From the NCBI RefSeq assembly GCF_050942215.1, contig NZ_CP192056.1:3224001-3288000 (forward strand): a stretch of DNA of 64,000 nt, read 5' to 3'. Shown piece after piece: positions 53,894-61,772 of the stretch; the stretch's first letter is position 1, and the number at the start of each line of letters is the position of its first letter. The translations under genes and the position numbers were made by a program. The stretch is from Sphaerimonospora sp050942215 (GTDB taxonomy: Bacteria > Actinomycetota > Actinomycetes > Streptosporangiales > Streptosporangiaceae). The notes under the pieces were generated by a model. It saw only the letters and a list, made by a program, of their open reading frames with translations, ran no database searches and was not told the DNA's origin.

Positions 53894-54489
53894 CGGCGTG
53901 CTCCCGAGGCCACGGGCGCGCCGGGCTCGGCGGTCAGGCGGTCGGTCAGCGCGTATCGGACGTCGACGAGGGTGGTCTCGTTGACCAGGTCGAGCCGCTG
54001 GACGGTGACGGCGTGCACCCGGGCGTGCAGTACCTGTTCCAGGTGCGCGACGAGTGCGACGTGGTCGGTGATGGCCGAGTCGAGCACGAGGATCTGATGC
54101 CGGTAGTTCCGGAACAGCCGCCGGTGGTCGCCGAGGAACATCACCACGAGGATGAGCACCATCAGGCCGCCGCTGAGCCAGACCGAGGTGGTGCTCAGCG
54201 CGCCGAGGATGCCCAGCGCGAGGGCGGAGAAGTAGTACGCCACCTCGTGCTGGTCGAGCTCCGTCGAGCGCAGGCGGATGATGGACAGCACGCCGAACAG
54301 CGCCAGCCCCAGCCCGAGCCCGGCGCCGACGTTGCTGGCGCTGAGCGCACTCGCCACCGCGAGGACGCCGACATTGACCCCCAGATACGCGACGACCAGA
54401 TCGCGGCGGCGGTGTCGCGGGAAGTAGAGCCCGAAGACGAGCAGTACCACCGCGCAGATATCGATCGCGAACAGGACGAGCTGTGACAT
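53890..54489 (-). CDS. DUF4956 membrane protein
   Basis: A 199-residue protein with four membrane segments in residues 5-125 (LVLFAIDICAVVLLVFGLYF, LVVAYLGVNVGVLAVASAL, GAGLGLGLALFGVLSIIRL, LMVLILVVMFLGD) and a soluble C-terminal half. The block LFGVLSIIRLRSTEL is the DUF4956 signature. ATG 54489 has AGGAGG 9 nt upstream. First gene of the DUF4956-VTC-CotH operon, a trio found together in many bacteria. Confidence 0.87.
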   Translation of the reverse strand: MSQLVLFAIDICAVVLLVFGLYFPRHRRRDLVVAYLGVNVGVLAVASALSASNVGAGLGLGLALFGVLSIIRLRSTELDQHEVAYYFSALALGILGALSTTSVWLSGGLMVLILVVMFLGDHRRLFRNYRHQILVLDSAITDHVALVAHLEQVLHARVHAVTVQRLDLVNETTLVDVRYALTDRLTAEPGAPVASGARR

Positions 54490-54564
54490 GCGTTCGTTCC
54501 TCCTGAGCCGCTGCCGGGGTTGGCCGGACACCGCCCACTTCCTGGCCGGGTCCGCAGGACAGGC

Positions 54565-54582
54565 GACCGAAAAATTTCGGTC
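54565..54582. promoter_or_regulatory. 18-bp inverted repeat in the DUF4956 operon leader
   Basis: GACCGAAA (54565-54572), AA, TTTCGGTC (54575-54582): a perfect 8-bp inverted repeat with a 2-base centre. It lies about 30-50 bp downstream of the predicted transcription start and 76 bp before the start codon. It may be a repressor site. Confidence 0.55.
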
Positions 54583-54614
54583 TTTTGGATAAACTTTCGG
54601 GAACTTGCCCGGAA

Positions 54615-54643
54615 CCATAGATGAATGTCAGGTGTCGAGTCAA
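54615..54643 (-). promoter_or_regulatory. Promoter of the DUF4956-VTC-CotH operon
   Basis: On the - strand, TTGACT (54643-54638) and CTATGG (54620-54615) are separated by exactly 17 bp. This gives a leader of about 115 nt before ATG 54489. Confidence 0.6.
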
Positions 54644-55044
54644 TGAACTTCCGAGGCGCGCATGCCGGTGCTCACCGCATGCGCAACCGCCCGATACTCT
54701 TCGTGTAACCGTCCGCTGACGCCGTCACGTGCCGAAACGGCGAACTCGCCCGGTACGACCCGGTCACCGGTCGACGACCGGCGCCATCCAGCGAGAGCAG
54801 AGAGTGACGCAGAGACGGGTGGGTGCGTACCACCGGGTATGAAACTTTCGTCGAAGTCCCCGAAACACGTCAACCGAAGACACGGGCCTACGGGCGGCGG
54901 CGTGATCCGTCGTGATCCGGCGCGCCGGCCGGACACGAACGCCGGCGCCGCGGGTGGAGAGGGAGGGAGGCGGGGGACACAGCGGGGAGAGCGACACGGT
55001 GAACGGTCCCGGCGTCGGGCGGCTCCGGGGAGACCCGGCGCCGC

Positions 55045-55155
55045 CTGACCCCGCTGGACGACCCGGCCGGCTCCGTCATCGAGGTCATCGAGCACGTCCG
55101 GCCGCCCGGTTTCACCGAGATCATGATCTATGTGGCCGGCCTGCGGCCGCTTTGC
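55045..55155 (+). pseudogene. Unidentified coding remnant
   Basis: The frame reads LTPLDDPAGSVIEVIEHVRP, then PGFTEIMIYVAGLRPL, with natural protein composition, unlike the random high-GC frames around it. It has no start or ribosome-binding site and runs straight into the 15-bp tandem repeat. I cannot name the family. It may be the tail of a deleted gene. Confidence 0.3.
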
Positions 55156-55185
55156 CCCGTGCCCGTCTCCCGGCCGGTGCCACAC

Positions 55186-55290
55186 GCGCGGATGACCGGT
55201 GCACGGATGGCCCATACGCGAATGGCCGACGCGCGGGTGACCAGTGCGCGGGTGACCGATACGCGGGTGACCGGTGCACGGATGGCCGCC
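55186..55290. repeat. Seven 15-bp tandem repeats
   Basis: Seven exact-period units from 55186 share GCGCGGRTGACCGGT with variations. On the + strand they would encode the pentapeptide series ARMTG, ARMAH, TRMAD, ARVTS, ARVTD, TRVTG, ARMAA. No convincing gene contains them, so an expanded minisatellite inside decayed sequence is the simplest view. Confidence 0.8.
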
Positions 55291-55309
55291 GTGAGCCGGA
55301 GGCTGTGAG

Positions 55310-55468
55310 CCGGCCGCTCCACCAGTACCGCCCCGGCGTCCTCCTCTGGCCGGGCGAGCTGATGGGAGACGGCGGAGGGCGACAGCCGCAGGCTCCGGGC
55401 GGCTCCGGCGATGCTCCCCGGCCCTGAAAGACCTCGAGGAGCACCTTCAGGCGGTTGCTGCCGAGCAT
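55310..55468 (-). pseudogene. LysR-family regulator remnant, frameshifted
   Basis: From ATG 55468 the frame gives NRLKVLLEVFQGRG. The sequence then continues in another frame as GSIAGAARSLRLSPSAVSHQ, LARPEEDAGAVLVERPAHSL, the LysR helix-turn-helix. A single-base indel near 55420-55430 explains the shift. After the helix the gene is lost and replaced by the 15-bp repeat. No effector domain remains. Confidence 0.7.
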
Positions 55469-55543
55469 GCACCGTGCAGGGCAGACCGACCAGTTCCTAG
55501 CAGTCGCTGCAGATCTCTACCCGATTCGGCTTTCCACGGGTCT

Positions 55544-56092
55544 CTACCAGTTGCCGGTCCGGTGACCGCCGCCGCCACCAACGCGCTCGCCGCCACGCCC
55601 CTGGTGACGGAACGCCAGCGCCATGGCCAGCGCCGCCGCGCCGAGCAGCAGGATGATGATCCCGGTCACCACGTTGTTCCAGATCGTCCCGGCCGTGAGC
55701 GCCGAGGCGCCCGGTCCGGGCAGTCCCGGGGTCGCGGGCATCCCGGGCGTCGCCGCCGGCGTGAGAGTGCGGCCTCCCCGCACCACCCACGGTGAGACGA
55801 GGGTCCAGATGCCGAGAAGCGGGAGCAGCCAGCTGATGCCGTAAGTACGGCCGAAGGCCGACGCGCACGCGAGCGCGAGGGCGGCGACCGACAGCCCGAC
55901 GACCAGGTTGCTGACGGCGAGTCCCGAGAAGCGGTCGAATCCCACGATCCAGGGTGAGAGGGCCAGATAGAGCCCGCTCAGGAAGGTGAGCCCGTCGACG
56001 ATCTGGGCGGGGGTCGTCGACCCCACCCGGTCGTACGTCTGCCGGAGTTCCGCGAAATCGGGATGGCGCTCTAAGCCGGTGGGTCGAACCAT
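55544..56092 (-). CDS. SPW-repeat membrane protein
   Basis: A 182-residue protein with four or five membrane segments and two SPW motifs (LYLALSPWIVGF, IWTLVSPWVV), the mark of SPW-repeat proteins of unknown role in actinomycetes. A Pro/Gly-rich loop (TPAATPGMPATPGLPGPG) separates the last segments, and the tail is Gly-rich. ATG 56092 has AGGAAGG upstream. Confidence 0.85.
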   Translation of the reverse strand: MVRPTGLERHPDFAELRQTYDRVGSTTPAQIVDGLTFLSGLYLALSPWIVGFDRFSGLAVSNLVVGLSVAALALACASAFGRTYGISWLLPLLGIWTLVSPWVVRGGRTLTPAATPGMPATPGLPGPGASALTAGTIWNNVVTGIIILLLGAAALAMALAFRHQGRGGERVGGGGGHRTGNW

Positions 56093-56476
56093 GTCCGTAC
56101 CGCCTTCCTGCTGGTTTGGACGAACAATCGCGGCCCTACCCGCCCTCATCTCCCCATTCTCTAAAATTTCCAATAAGCACGTCTATTCTTGGTTTGGCAG
56201 CGGGAAAGGCCGGCGTAGGCCGCGTCCCGCCCGCGCCGGCGACCATCGCGCCGGCAGGTCCGGCCGGAGATCACCACAGGGCGGCGTCGCCGGAGGACAC
56301 GCCACATCGGGCGACCCGGTCTCCGTCCCGGCCTGTCCCGGCCTGTCCTTACGGATGCCCTCGCCGCTCCGGAACCGCGAGGTAATGGATCTTCCACCGC
56401 TCCGCCGATCCCGGGCGATCCCGGGCGATCCCGGCCATGCTGTACGGCGGCCCGCCGCCCGGCGTGCGACCGCCGG
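56093..56476. other. Intergenic region upstream of the SPW gene
   Basis: 384 bp. 56150-56205 is AT-richer and probably carries the SPW promoter on the - strand. 56396-56440 has short repeats of CGATCCCGGGCGATCCCGG. No gene or terminator is clear. Confidence 0.45.
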
Positions 56477-57202
56477 TCACACCCGGTCGGCCACGGCCGC
56501 CAGCAGCGCCACGAGCCGGTCGGGCGCCGAGACCATCGGCCAGTGACCGGTGTCGAGGGTTTTGAAGGTCCAGCCGGGCTCGGCGCGCAACGCCGAGACG
56601 TCGACGGAGACCTGCCCGCCGAAGTGCTCCTTCTCGCATATGACGTAGGTGGCGCGCAGCGAGGACAGCGGACGGGTCAGGACGGCCGGCTCGGCGACCG
56701 TACGCCCCGGGTGTCCCACGAAACGATCGGCGAGCCACCGGGCCTGGCGGAAGGTCAGGTCCTGCCCGTCGGCGACCACGGTGGCGTCGGGGGCCGGCCA
56801 CCGGCCGCGGTTGCCGGCGATCAGACGCATCTCGTCGGCGCGCTGGCGCTCGGGGAAGGCCTGCAGCATCGATCTACCGTGGTGCGGCAGGAATCCCTCG
56901 ACGAACACGGTGTGCGCCACGCGCTCGAAGGCCTGGTCGGCCACCTGGCCGGCCACGATTCCCGAATAGCTGTGGCAGACCAGGATGGCCTCGCGCGTCT
57001 CCTCGGCCTCCAGTGTCGCCAGCACGTCCTGGACATGGGTGGCCAGACCGATGGCCGACACGTCCGCGTCATCGGAACCGGCCAGCCCAGTCAGGGTGAT
57101 CGCCCGGACCCGGTGCCCGAGGTCGCGCAGGCCGCGGGCGACCGGTTCCCACACCCAGGCGCCCATCCAGGGGCCGGGGATCAAAATGAACGTCGTGCTC
57201 AC
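56477..57202 (-). CDS. Alpha/beta hydrolase (esterase/EstC-like)
   Basis: A 241-residue hydrolase. TTFILIPGPWMGAWVWEPVA is the oxyanion region, VCHSYSGIVAGQVAD the nucleophile elbow, and DTGHWPMVSAPDRLV holds the catalytic His. It belongs with plant-MES/EstC-type carboxylesterases. GTG 57202 is chosen; AGGAGAGG is rather far upstream (about 14 nt). It follows the PPTase gene by 170 bp on the same strand. Confidence 0.85.
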   Translation of the reverse strand: MSTTFILIPGPWMGAWVWEPVARGLRDLGHRVRAITLTGLAGSDDADVSAIGLATHVQDVLATLEAEETREAILVCHSYSGIVAGQVADQAFERVAHTVFVEGFLPHHGRSMLQAFPERQRADEMRLIAGNRGRWPAPDATVVADGQDLTFRQARWLADRFVGHPGRTVAEPAVLTRPLSSLRATYVICEKEHFGGQVSVDVSALRAEPGWTFKTLDTGHWPMVSAPDRLVALLAAVADRV

Positions 57203-57372
57203 GGAAGGTCGATTCCTCTCCTGGTGCAGGTCCTGGCGCGGGCGACAGCAGGACGCCGCGTCGGACCGGGAGGACCGCCGGCGCGTCGGACGGCGACTTT
57301 CTTCCGTCATTCAGCAGCCTCCCGCCCTGCCTCGTCAAGGGTCGTCGAGCCTCGTCGGGCTTCTCGCGCTCA

Positions 57373-58125
57373 TCAGGCGGCGGTGACGGCCACGGCCGAC
57401 CGTGCGGTGTGGAGCCGACCGATGTACGACTCCGCCACCGACACGGCGTCGTCGGTGATGACCGCGAGAGCGCCGGCATATCCGGCGCCCGGGTGCAGGA
57501 GCCGGATGCGCACGCCGCCGGGCGGGATGGTGAGCGGCCATCTCAGCAGCGCGGGCGCCGGGTCGAAGGGACCGGTCATCTCGACCTGCTCCGGCGGGAT
57601 CCGCAGCCCATGCCCAGTGGCCTTGAGCACCGCCTCCTTGCGCACCCACAGGCCGGTGAAGGCGGCATGGCGTTCCCGCTCGGGGACCGCCTCGACGGCG
57701 AGGCTCTCGGCCGGGGACAGCGCGCAGCGCGCGAGGTCGTCGAACGAACCGGCGGGCACGGCCTCGACGTCCACGCCGAGCGGCCCGGCGGTGGTCAGGG
57801 CCACGCCGACCCGGTCGGCCGAATGGGTCACCGAGACGTGCAGCGGGGTGTCGCGGATGTGCGGCTTGCCGTGCATCTTCGCGCATCCCGGGCATCGCCG
57901 GTCCACCGAGACCTCCCCCGGCTCGATGCCGAGCTGACGGGCCGTCACCGTGCGCAGCAGCCAGGCTCCGGTGAGATATCTGCGGCGGTCCTGCTCCCGG
58001 TGGAACCGTCCGGCCCGGTCCAGTTCGCTCTCGCTGAGCGTCTCGGTCAGCGTGCCGATCGTCTGCTCCCAGGGATCGGCCCACCACACCCGGCACTCCC
58101 CTGCCCGCACAACGGGGGCGATCAT
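57373..58125 (-). CDS. 4'-phosphopantetheinyl transferase (Sfp type)
   Basis: A 250-residue enzyme that moves the phosphopantetheine arm from CoA to carrier proteins of polyketide, peptide or fatty-acid synthases. Motifs are HVSVTHSADRVGVAL, GPLGVDVEAV (metal Asp/Glu) and FTGLWVRKEAVLKATGHGL. CPGCAKMHGKP is the usual Sfp-type insert. GAGGAGGGA precedes ATG 58125, which overlaps the upstream 101-aa gene by 4 bp. No carrier protein gene lies in the window. Confidence 0.93.
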   Translation of the reverse strand: MIAPVVRAGECRVWWADPWEQTIGTLTETLSESELDRAGRFHREQDRRRYLTGAWLLRTVTARQLGIEPGEVSVDRRCPGCAKMHGKPHIRDTPLHVSVTHSADRVGVALTTAGPLGVDVEAVPAGSFDDLARCALSPAESLAVEAVPERERHAAFTGLWVRKEAVLKATGHGLRIPPEQVEMTGPFDPAPALLRWPLTIPPGGVRIRLLHPGAGYAGALAVITDDAVSVAESYIGRLHTARSAVAVTAA

Positions 58126-58427
58126 CTGATTCCCTCCTCGGGTTCGCAACGGTCGTCGGCGGTCACCGGCCGGCAGCTCACCAGCCGCCAGTGCTCGTTT
58201 CCGGGATCGGCGAGGATGCCGAGCACCTCGGCGCGAATACGCGCCGAGGTGAGCGCTCCGCCGGCGTAGACGCGAATGACGACCTCCCCGGTCGCTTCAC
58301 GCAGGTCTTTCCGCCACCCGCCGGGCAGCAGCGCCATGATCCTGATCCCGTCGACCGGTGAGTTCCGTACGGGCTGCCCGGACGCGCGGCGGATGGTCAG
58401 CTCAACCTGCGGCTCCATCGCCGTCAT
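58122..58427 (-). CDS. 101-residue protein of unknown function
   Basis: A small soluble protein (VELTIRRASGQPVRNSPVDG, ALTSARIRAEVLGILADPG, HWRLVSCRPVT). It looks like an alpha/beta domain; the family is not recognised. It begins 6 bp after the 67-aa peptide gene and overlaps the PPTase start by 4 bp, so the three are one operon. An in-frame ATG at 58418 is an alternative start. Confidence 0.75.
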   Translation of the reverse strand: MTAMEPQVELTIRRASGQPVRNSPVDGIRIMALLPGGWRKDLREATGEVVIRVYAGGALTSARIRAEVLGILADPGNEHWRLVSCRPVTADDRCEPEEGIR

Positions 58428-58433
58428 GGTCTG

Positions 58434-58637
58434 CTAGTCCCAGGTGGTGCCGTCCGAACCGGCGGCGGCCAGGGGCGACGGCGCGTCCCAGGTGGTGCCG
58501 TCGCCGGCGGCCAGGTTCACGCCGACGGCGAAGGCCACCCCGGCGGCGAGGGTCACGGCGAAGGAGGCGGAGACAATGGCCGCCGAAATCCTGGCGACAA
58601 TGGGTAAATCAGGCGGCGAGGTGATCCGGTCGTCCAT
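58434..58637 (-). CDS. 67-residue membrane-leader peptide with duplicated DGTTWD tail
   Basis: Residues 1-15 are polar, 17-44 form a hydrophobic span (SAAIVSASFAVTLAAGVAFA), and the last 22 residues contain DGTTWD twice (46-51 and 62-67), the second ending the protein. The underlying DNA repeats (58437-58454, 58485-58502) are identical over 18 bp. It is the first gene of an operon with the 101-aa protein and a PPTase and lies downstream of a LuxR-type regulator. It may be a signalling-peptide or RiPP-like precursor; this is inference. Confidence 0.7.
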   Translation of the reverse strand: MDDRITSPPDLPIVARISAAIVSASFAVTLAAGVAFAVGVNLAAGDGTTWDAPSPLAAAGSDGTTWD

Positions 58638-58781
58638 TTCCAGTCACTCTTCCCGGGATTGTCGAAGTGCCTTCTCACCCACTCTGCGCTTTCACGCCGA
58701 CCGTCTCCAGGCGGAACGGCAGCAGCAAACTGCCTCACCTCTGCAACTTGCTGTCAGGAAGCGTGCGGGCCGGAAAGCACA

Positions 58782-58835
58782 AGGCCTCCGGCCCGGGCGG
58801 TCTCCGGTGGAGACCGACTCGAGAGCCGGAGGCCT
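58782..58835 (-). terminator. Nested terminator hairpin after the LuxR-type regulator
   Basis: GGCCTCCGGC (58783-58792) pairs with GCCGGAGGCC (58825-58834); inside it GGTCTCC (58799-58805) pairs with GGAGACC (58809-58815). The structure lies 77 bp downstream of the regulator stop and separates it from the peptide operon. Confidence 0.75.
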
Positions 58836-58911
58836 CACGTGCCGGCGGGCACTCGCCGCCGGGCACGGAGCGGGCGTTGAGAGGGCACGCCGCCGAGTCC
58901 GGGTCAGTCCG

Positions 58912-59898
58912 TCAGATCCAGTTCTCCTCCTTCGCGCGCAGCGCCGCCTGGAAACGGTTGGCCGCGCCCAGCCGGGCCATCAGATCCGCCACATAGCGGC
59001 GGTAGGTCCGTACCGACACCTTGATCTCGCGGGCGGCGACCTCGTCCTTGTCCGCGGTGGCCAGCACCTTGAGCACCCGTTTCTCCAGTTCCGAGAGCAG
59101 CGGGGGTTCCGCGGACGGCTCGGTGAACTCCCGCAGGTCGGTGGCCGACTCCCAGACTCCGTCGAAATAGGCGACGAGCTGGGAGACCAGCCCGGGTTCC
59201 CGGACCAGCAGCGCCCCTCTGGAGCTCTCCTTCGGATGAATGGGGACGACAGCGACGCTGCGGTCGAACACCACCATCCGATCCATGGGCTCCTCGGTGA
59301 TGTGCACCTGGCCGCCCAGGTTGACCAGGTCACGCAGATAGGCGGACATCAGCGGGTCGTCGAGCGCCTCGGGGTGATAGACCGCCTTCACCTCGAGGCC
59401 ACGGCGCAGCGAGCGGGTGTCCAGGGGAAGCGCCGTCTCGATGGCGCCCCGCGAGAGCGGGCCGCCGGGATGCAGGCACAGCGTCTCCTTGTAGGAGAAG
59501 AAGCCCAGGTCGTCCAGCCGCTGCCGGACCTGGTCCAGCCCCTCCACCCGCTCGATGTCCAGGGCGGTGGCCGTCTGCTCCCCCTGCTGCCGGTCCTTCA
59601 CGAAGACCGAGATGGCGTCCCGCGCCGCGAGAACCCGGCGGATCTCCGCGTTCAGTTCGTCGAGGCGGCGTTCCACCAGTCGTTCCACGCCGATCCTCGG
59701 GTCGGCGGCCACGACCCTGTGCCGGTCGCGCAGGTCGAGCAGGGACAGGCGCTCCAATGCCTCCACCGCGTCCTCCACCGCGTCCGGGTCGAGGCCGAGA
59801 GCCTGACGAGCCGCACCCACTCCCTCCCCCCGGTTCCGCAGAAAGTACCGATAGATCTCCACATACCGGGGCGAGAGACCGATGACGGAAACGTCCAT
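58912..59898 (-). CDS. LuxR-type regulator with TrmB-like N-terminal domain
   Basis: A 328-residue regulator. The first 80 residues form a TrmB-like winged helix (SPRYVEIYRYFLRNRGEGVG, AVEALERLSLLDL), then a sensor region, and a C-terminal LuxR helix-turn-helix (LLSELEKRVLKVLATADKDE, KVSVRTYRRYVADLMARLGA). Such proteins are numerous in actinomycetes and often lie near secondary-metabolite genes. ATG 59898 has GGGGAGG upstream. It may control the DGTTWD peptide operon that follows. Confidence 0.83.
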   Translation of the reverse strand: MDVSVIGLSPRYVEIYRYFLRNRGEGVGAARQALGLDPDAVEDAVEALERLSLLDLRDRHRVVAADPRIGVERLVERRLDELNAEIRRVLAARDAISVFVKDRQQGEQTATALDIERVEGLDQVRQRLDDLGFFSYKETLCLHPGGPLSRGAIETALPLDTRSLRRGLEVKAVYHPEALDDPLMSAYLRDLVNLGGQVHITEEPMDRMVVFDRSVAVVPIHPKESSRGALLVREPGLVSQLVAYFDGVWESATDLREFTEPSAEPPLLSELEKRVLKVLATADKDEVAAREIKVSVRTYRRYVADLMARLGAANRFQAALRAKEENWI

Positions 59899-59941
59899 CA
59901 CACCTCCCCGCACATACCACGATCGGTCCTCGTGACGCGCC

Positions 59942-60751
59942 TCAGTCGCCGTGCCGGAGCCCCGCGAACTGCCCCGGGGTACGGCCCGCCCCGGCCGGGC
60001 CACGGTAGGCCTGCGCGATGTCCAGCCAGTGATCGGCCTCCGCGCCGACGGCGGTCACCGCGAGATCGTCGCGGTGCCTGCGCCTGGTGACGAGCAGGCA
60101 GAAGTCGGCGGCCGGCCCGGTGATCCGCTGCGCCGCGTCCGGCGGGCCGAACTCCCACAGCTGTCCCGACGGCGCGGTGAGCTCGAACCGGAACACGGCC
60201 TCCGGCGGAGTCAGCCCCCGGGCCTCATAGCCGAAGTCCCTGGTCAGCACCGCGAAGCCGCACAGGTGGCGAATGCGGTCCGTCCGCTCCATGCGCACCC
60301 CGAGCGCGTCGGCGACGTCCTGCCCGTGCGCGAAGACCTCCATGATCCCTGCGCACGCGAGCACGGCCGGCGGCAGCGGATTGACCAGCCACGGCACCGT
60401 CTGATCCGGCGGGACGGCCGCGAGCGCCTCCAGCGTGGTCGCCCGCTGGTCCCGCCAGCGGGCGAGCAGTTCCGCCGGCGTGTCACCGGCGTAGTCCGCC
60501 AGCGCCGCGTTCACCGCCGCGTCGAAGCCCACCTCGGCTGCCCGGGCCGTCATGGCCTGGAACGCCCGCGGGTCCGCCGCGGCGGCCCCCGCCAGCCGGA
60601 AGACGAACGTCAGGTGCGCGATCTGGTCCGCCACCGTCCATCCCGGCGCCGGCGTGGGCAGCGCCCACTGCCCGGGTTCGAGATCGGCCACCAGGCGGTC
60701 CACCTCGTCGCCCTCGATCGCCAGGTCTTTGAGCACTTCATCCAATCGCAT
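59942..60751 (-). CDS. TIGR03084-type metal-binding protein (DinB/maleylpyruvate-isomerase fold)
   Basis: A 269-residue protein. PTPAPGWTVADQIAHLTFV (metal His), and IMEVFAHGQDVADALGVRM (two more candidate metal residues) mark the maleylpyruvate-isomerase-like DinB fold; the C-terminal part is the SCP2-like wHTH-associated domain. Related enzymes are mycothiol-dependent. ATG 60751 has AGAGAGGAA upstream. Substrate unknown. It follows the AhpD-like gene by 39 bp on the same strand. Confidence 0.83.
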   Translation of the reverse strand: MRLDEVLKDLAIEGDEVDRLVADLEPGQWALPTPAPGWTVADQIAHLTFVFRLAGAAAADPRAFQAMTARAAEVGFDAAVNAALADYAGDTPAELLARWRDQRATTLEALAAVPPDQTVPWLVNPLPPAVLACAGIMEVFAHGQDVADALGVRMERTDRIRHLCGFAVLTRDFGYEARGLTPPEAVFRFELTAPSGQLWEFGPPDAAQRITGPAADFCLLVTRRRHRDDLAVTAVGAEADHWLDIAQAYRGPAGAGRTPGQFAGLRHGD

Positions 60752-60790
60752 GGCCTGTTTCCTCTCTGGACTTCAAATTTCGTTCAGATG

Positions 60791-61768
60791 TCAGCGCAAG
60801 GCGTACGGCGAGCGGGCGCCCACCCGGCGAGCGGCGGCCATGCTCGCCCAGGCCGTCAGCTCGATGAGCTCCCGGTCGCCGGGCACGTCCCGGCGGAACT
60901 CCTCGATGACCTGTCCGTCGACCTGGTAGGAGGCCAGCGCGGTCAGCAGCGCCAGCCGCCCGGCGTGCCGATCGGCCCGGGGCAGCCCGGCCACCGCCTC
61001 CGCCGCCCATGCGCGGCTCGGCCCGGGGGCGGCGCCGTCCCACGAGCCCAGCCGTTCCGTCACCAGCTCGCGGACCGGACCGGGCACGCTGCGCCGGCCG
61101 GCCGCCTCGATGGCGGCGGCGGCCCGGCCGAAGGCGCCGGCCAGGTGCGGAGAGCCGGCCGCCCAGTGCAGATCGCCCGGCAGCGGGGCCTCTGGCAGCA
61201 GGTCGAGCGAATCGCCCGGCGCCACCGAGCGGCGGGCCGGCAGGCCCATGATCAGGCTGAACAGCCGCAGGACAGCGCCGCGCGCTCGGGCCGGTACCTG
61301 CGGCGGCAGCGGTGAGGCGCCGAGGAAGACGTTGACCATGCGGTTCAGGTATTCGAAGGTCGTCGCGACGCCCGCGAGCTCCTCGCCGAATCCGGCGCCG
61401 GGCGACGCGGCGGGGGGCGCCTCCCGCGCCGGATCGCTCCCGCCCAGCCCGCGCAGCGTCGCCCGGTGCACGTCCACGCAGTAGGGGCAGGCGTTCGCGG
61501 CCGAAACCCGGACCGCGACCGCTTCCCTCGCCCGCCGGCCGGCCCGTCCCCCGGCGAGCAGCGACTCGCGCAGCATCAGCCAGCAGGCCGCCAGGCACGC
61601 TGGGGCGGGCGAGTGCAGCGCAACGGGTGGCGCGAGCATGCCGAAGTCCCTGGTCATCTGGGCGTAGACCCGGGCGACGAGATCCGGTGCGGCATCCGGG
61701 CGCACCGGGGTGACATGGCGGACCTGGTCCAGTGATCCCCGCATGAGGCGGGTGAGCAGGGCTCCCAT
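60791..61768 (-). CDS. AhpD/carboxymuconolactone-decarboxylase-family protein
   Basis: A 325-residue protein, a fused two-lobe AhpD-like fold. The redox site is ANACPYCVDVHRATLRG (CX2C plus His). The second half (RRSVPGPVRELVTERLGSWDG) resembles the family without the Cys pair. It probably reduces peroxides or acts as a thiol-linked redox partner. Its start is 5 bp from the stop of the GMC oxidoreductase, so it is cotranscribed with it. Confidence 0.83.
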   Translation of the reverse strand: MGALLTRLMRGSLDQVRHVTPVRPDAAPDLVARVYAQMTRDFGMLAPPVALHSPAPACLAACWLMLRESLLAGGRAGRRAREAVAVRVSAANACPYCVDVHRATLRGLGGSDPAREAPPAASPGAGFGEELAGVATTFEYLNRMVNVFLGASPLPPQVPARARGAVLRLFSLIMGLPARRSVAPGDSLDLLPEAPLPGDLHWAAGSPHLAGAFGRAAAAIEAAGRRSVPGPVRELVTERLGSWDGAAPGPSRAWAAEAVAGLPRADRHAGRLALLTALASYQVDGQVIEEFRRDVPGDRELIELTAWASMAAARRVGARSPYALR

Positions 61769-61772
61769 CGCG

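Larger units (their letters stand above)
54490..55543. other. Gene-poor region: operon promoter, decayed sequences and minisatellite
   Basis: About 1 kb. 54565-54643 holds the promoter and a palindrome of the DUF4956 operon. 54650-55040 shows nothing convincing. 55045-55155 (+) reads like the end of a lost gene, then comes a 7 x 15-bp repeat (55186-55290) and a frameshifted LysR remnant (55310-55468). Confidence 0.55.

Noticed and set aside
54662..55048. A 128-codon + strand frame in the gap after the DUF4956 operon
   Set aside because: Arg/Gly-rich text, no ribosome-binding site and no recognisable domain.
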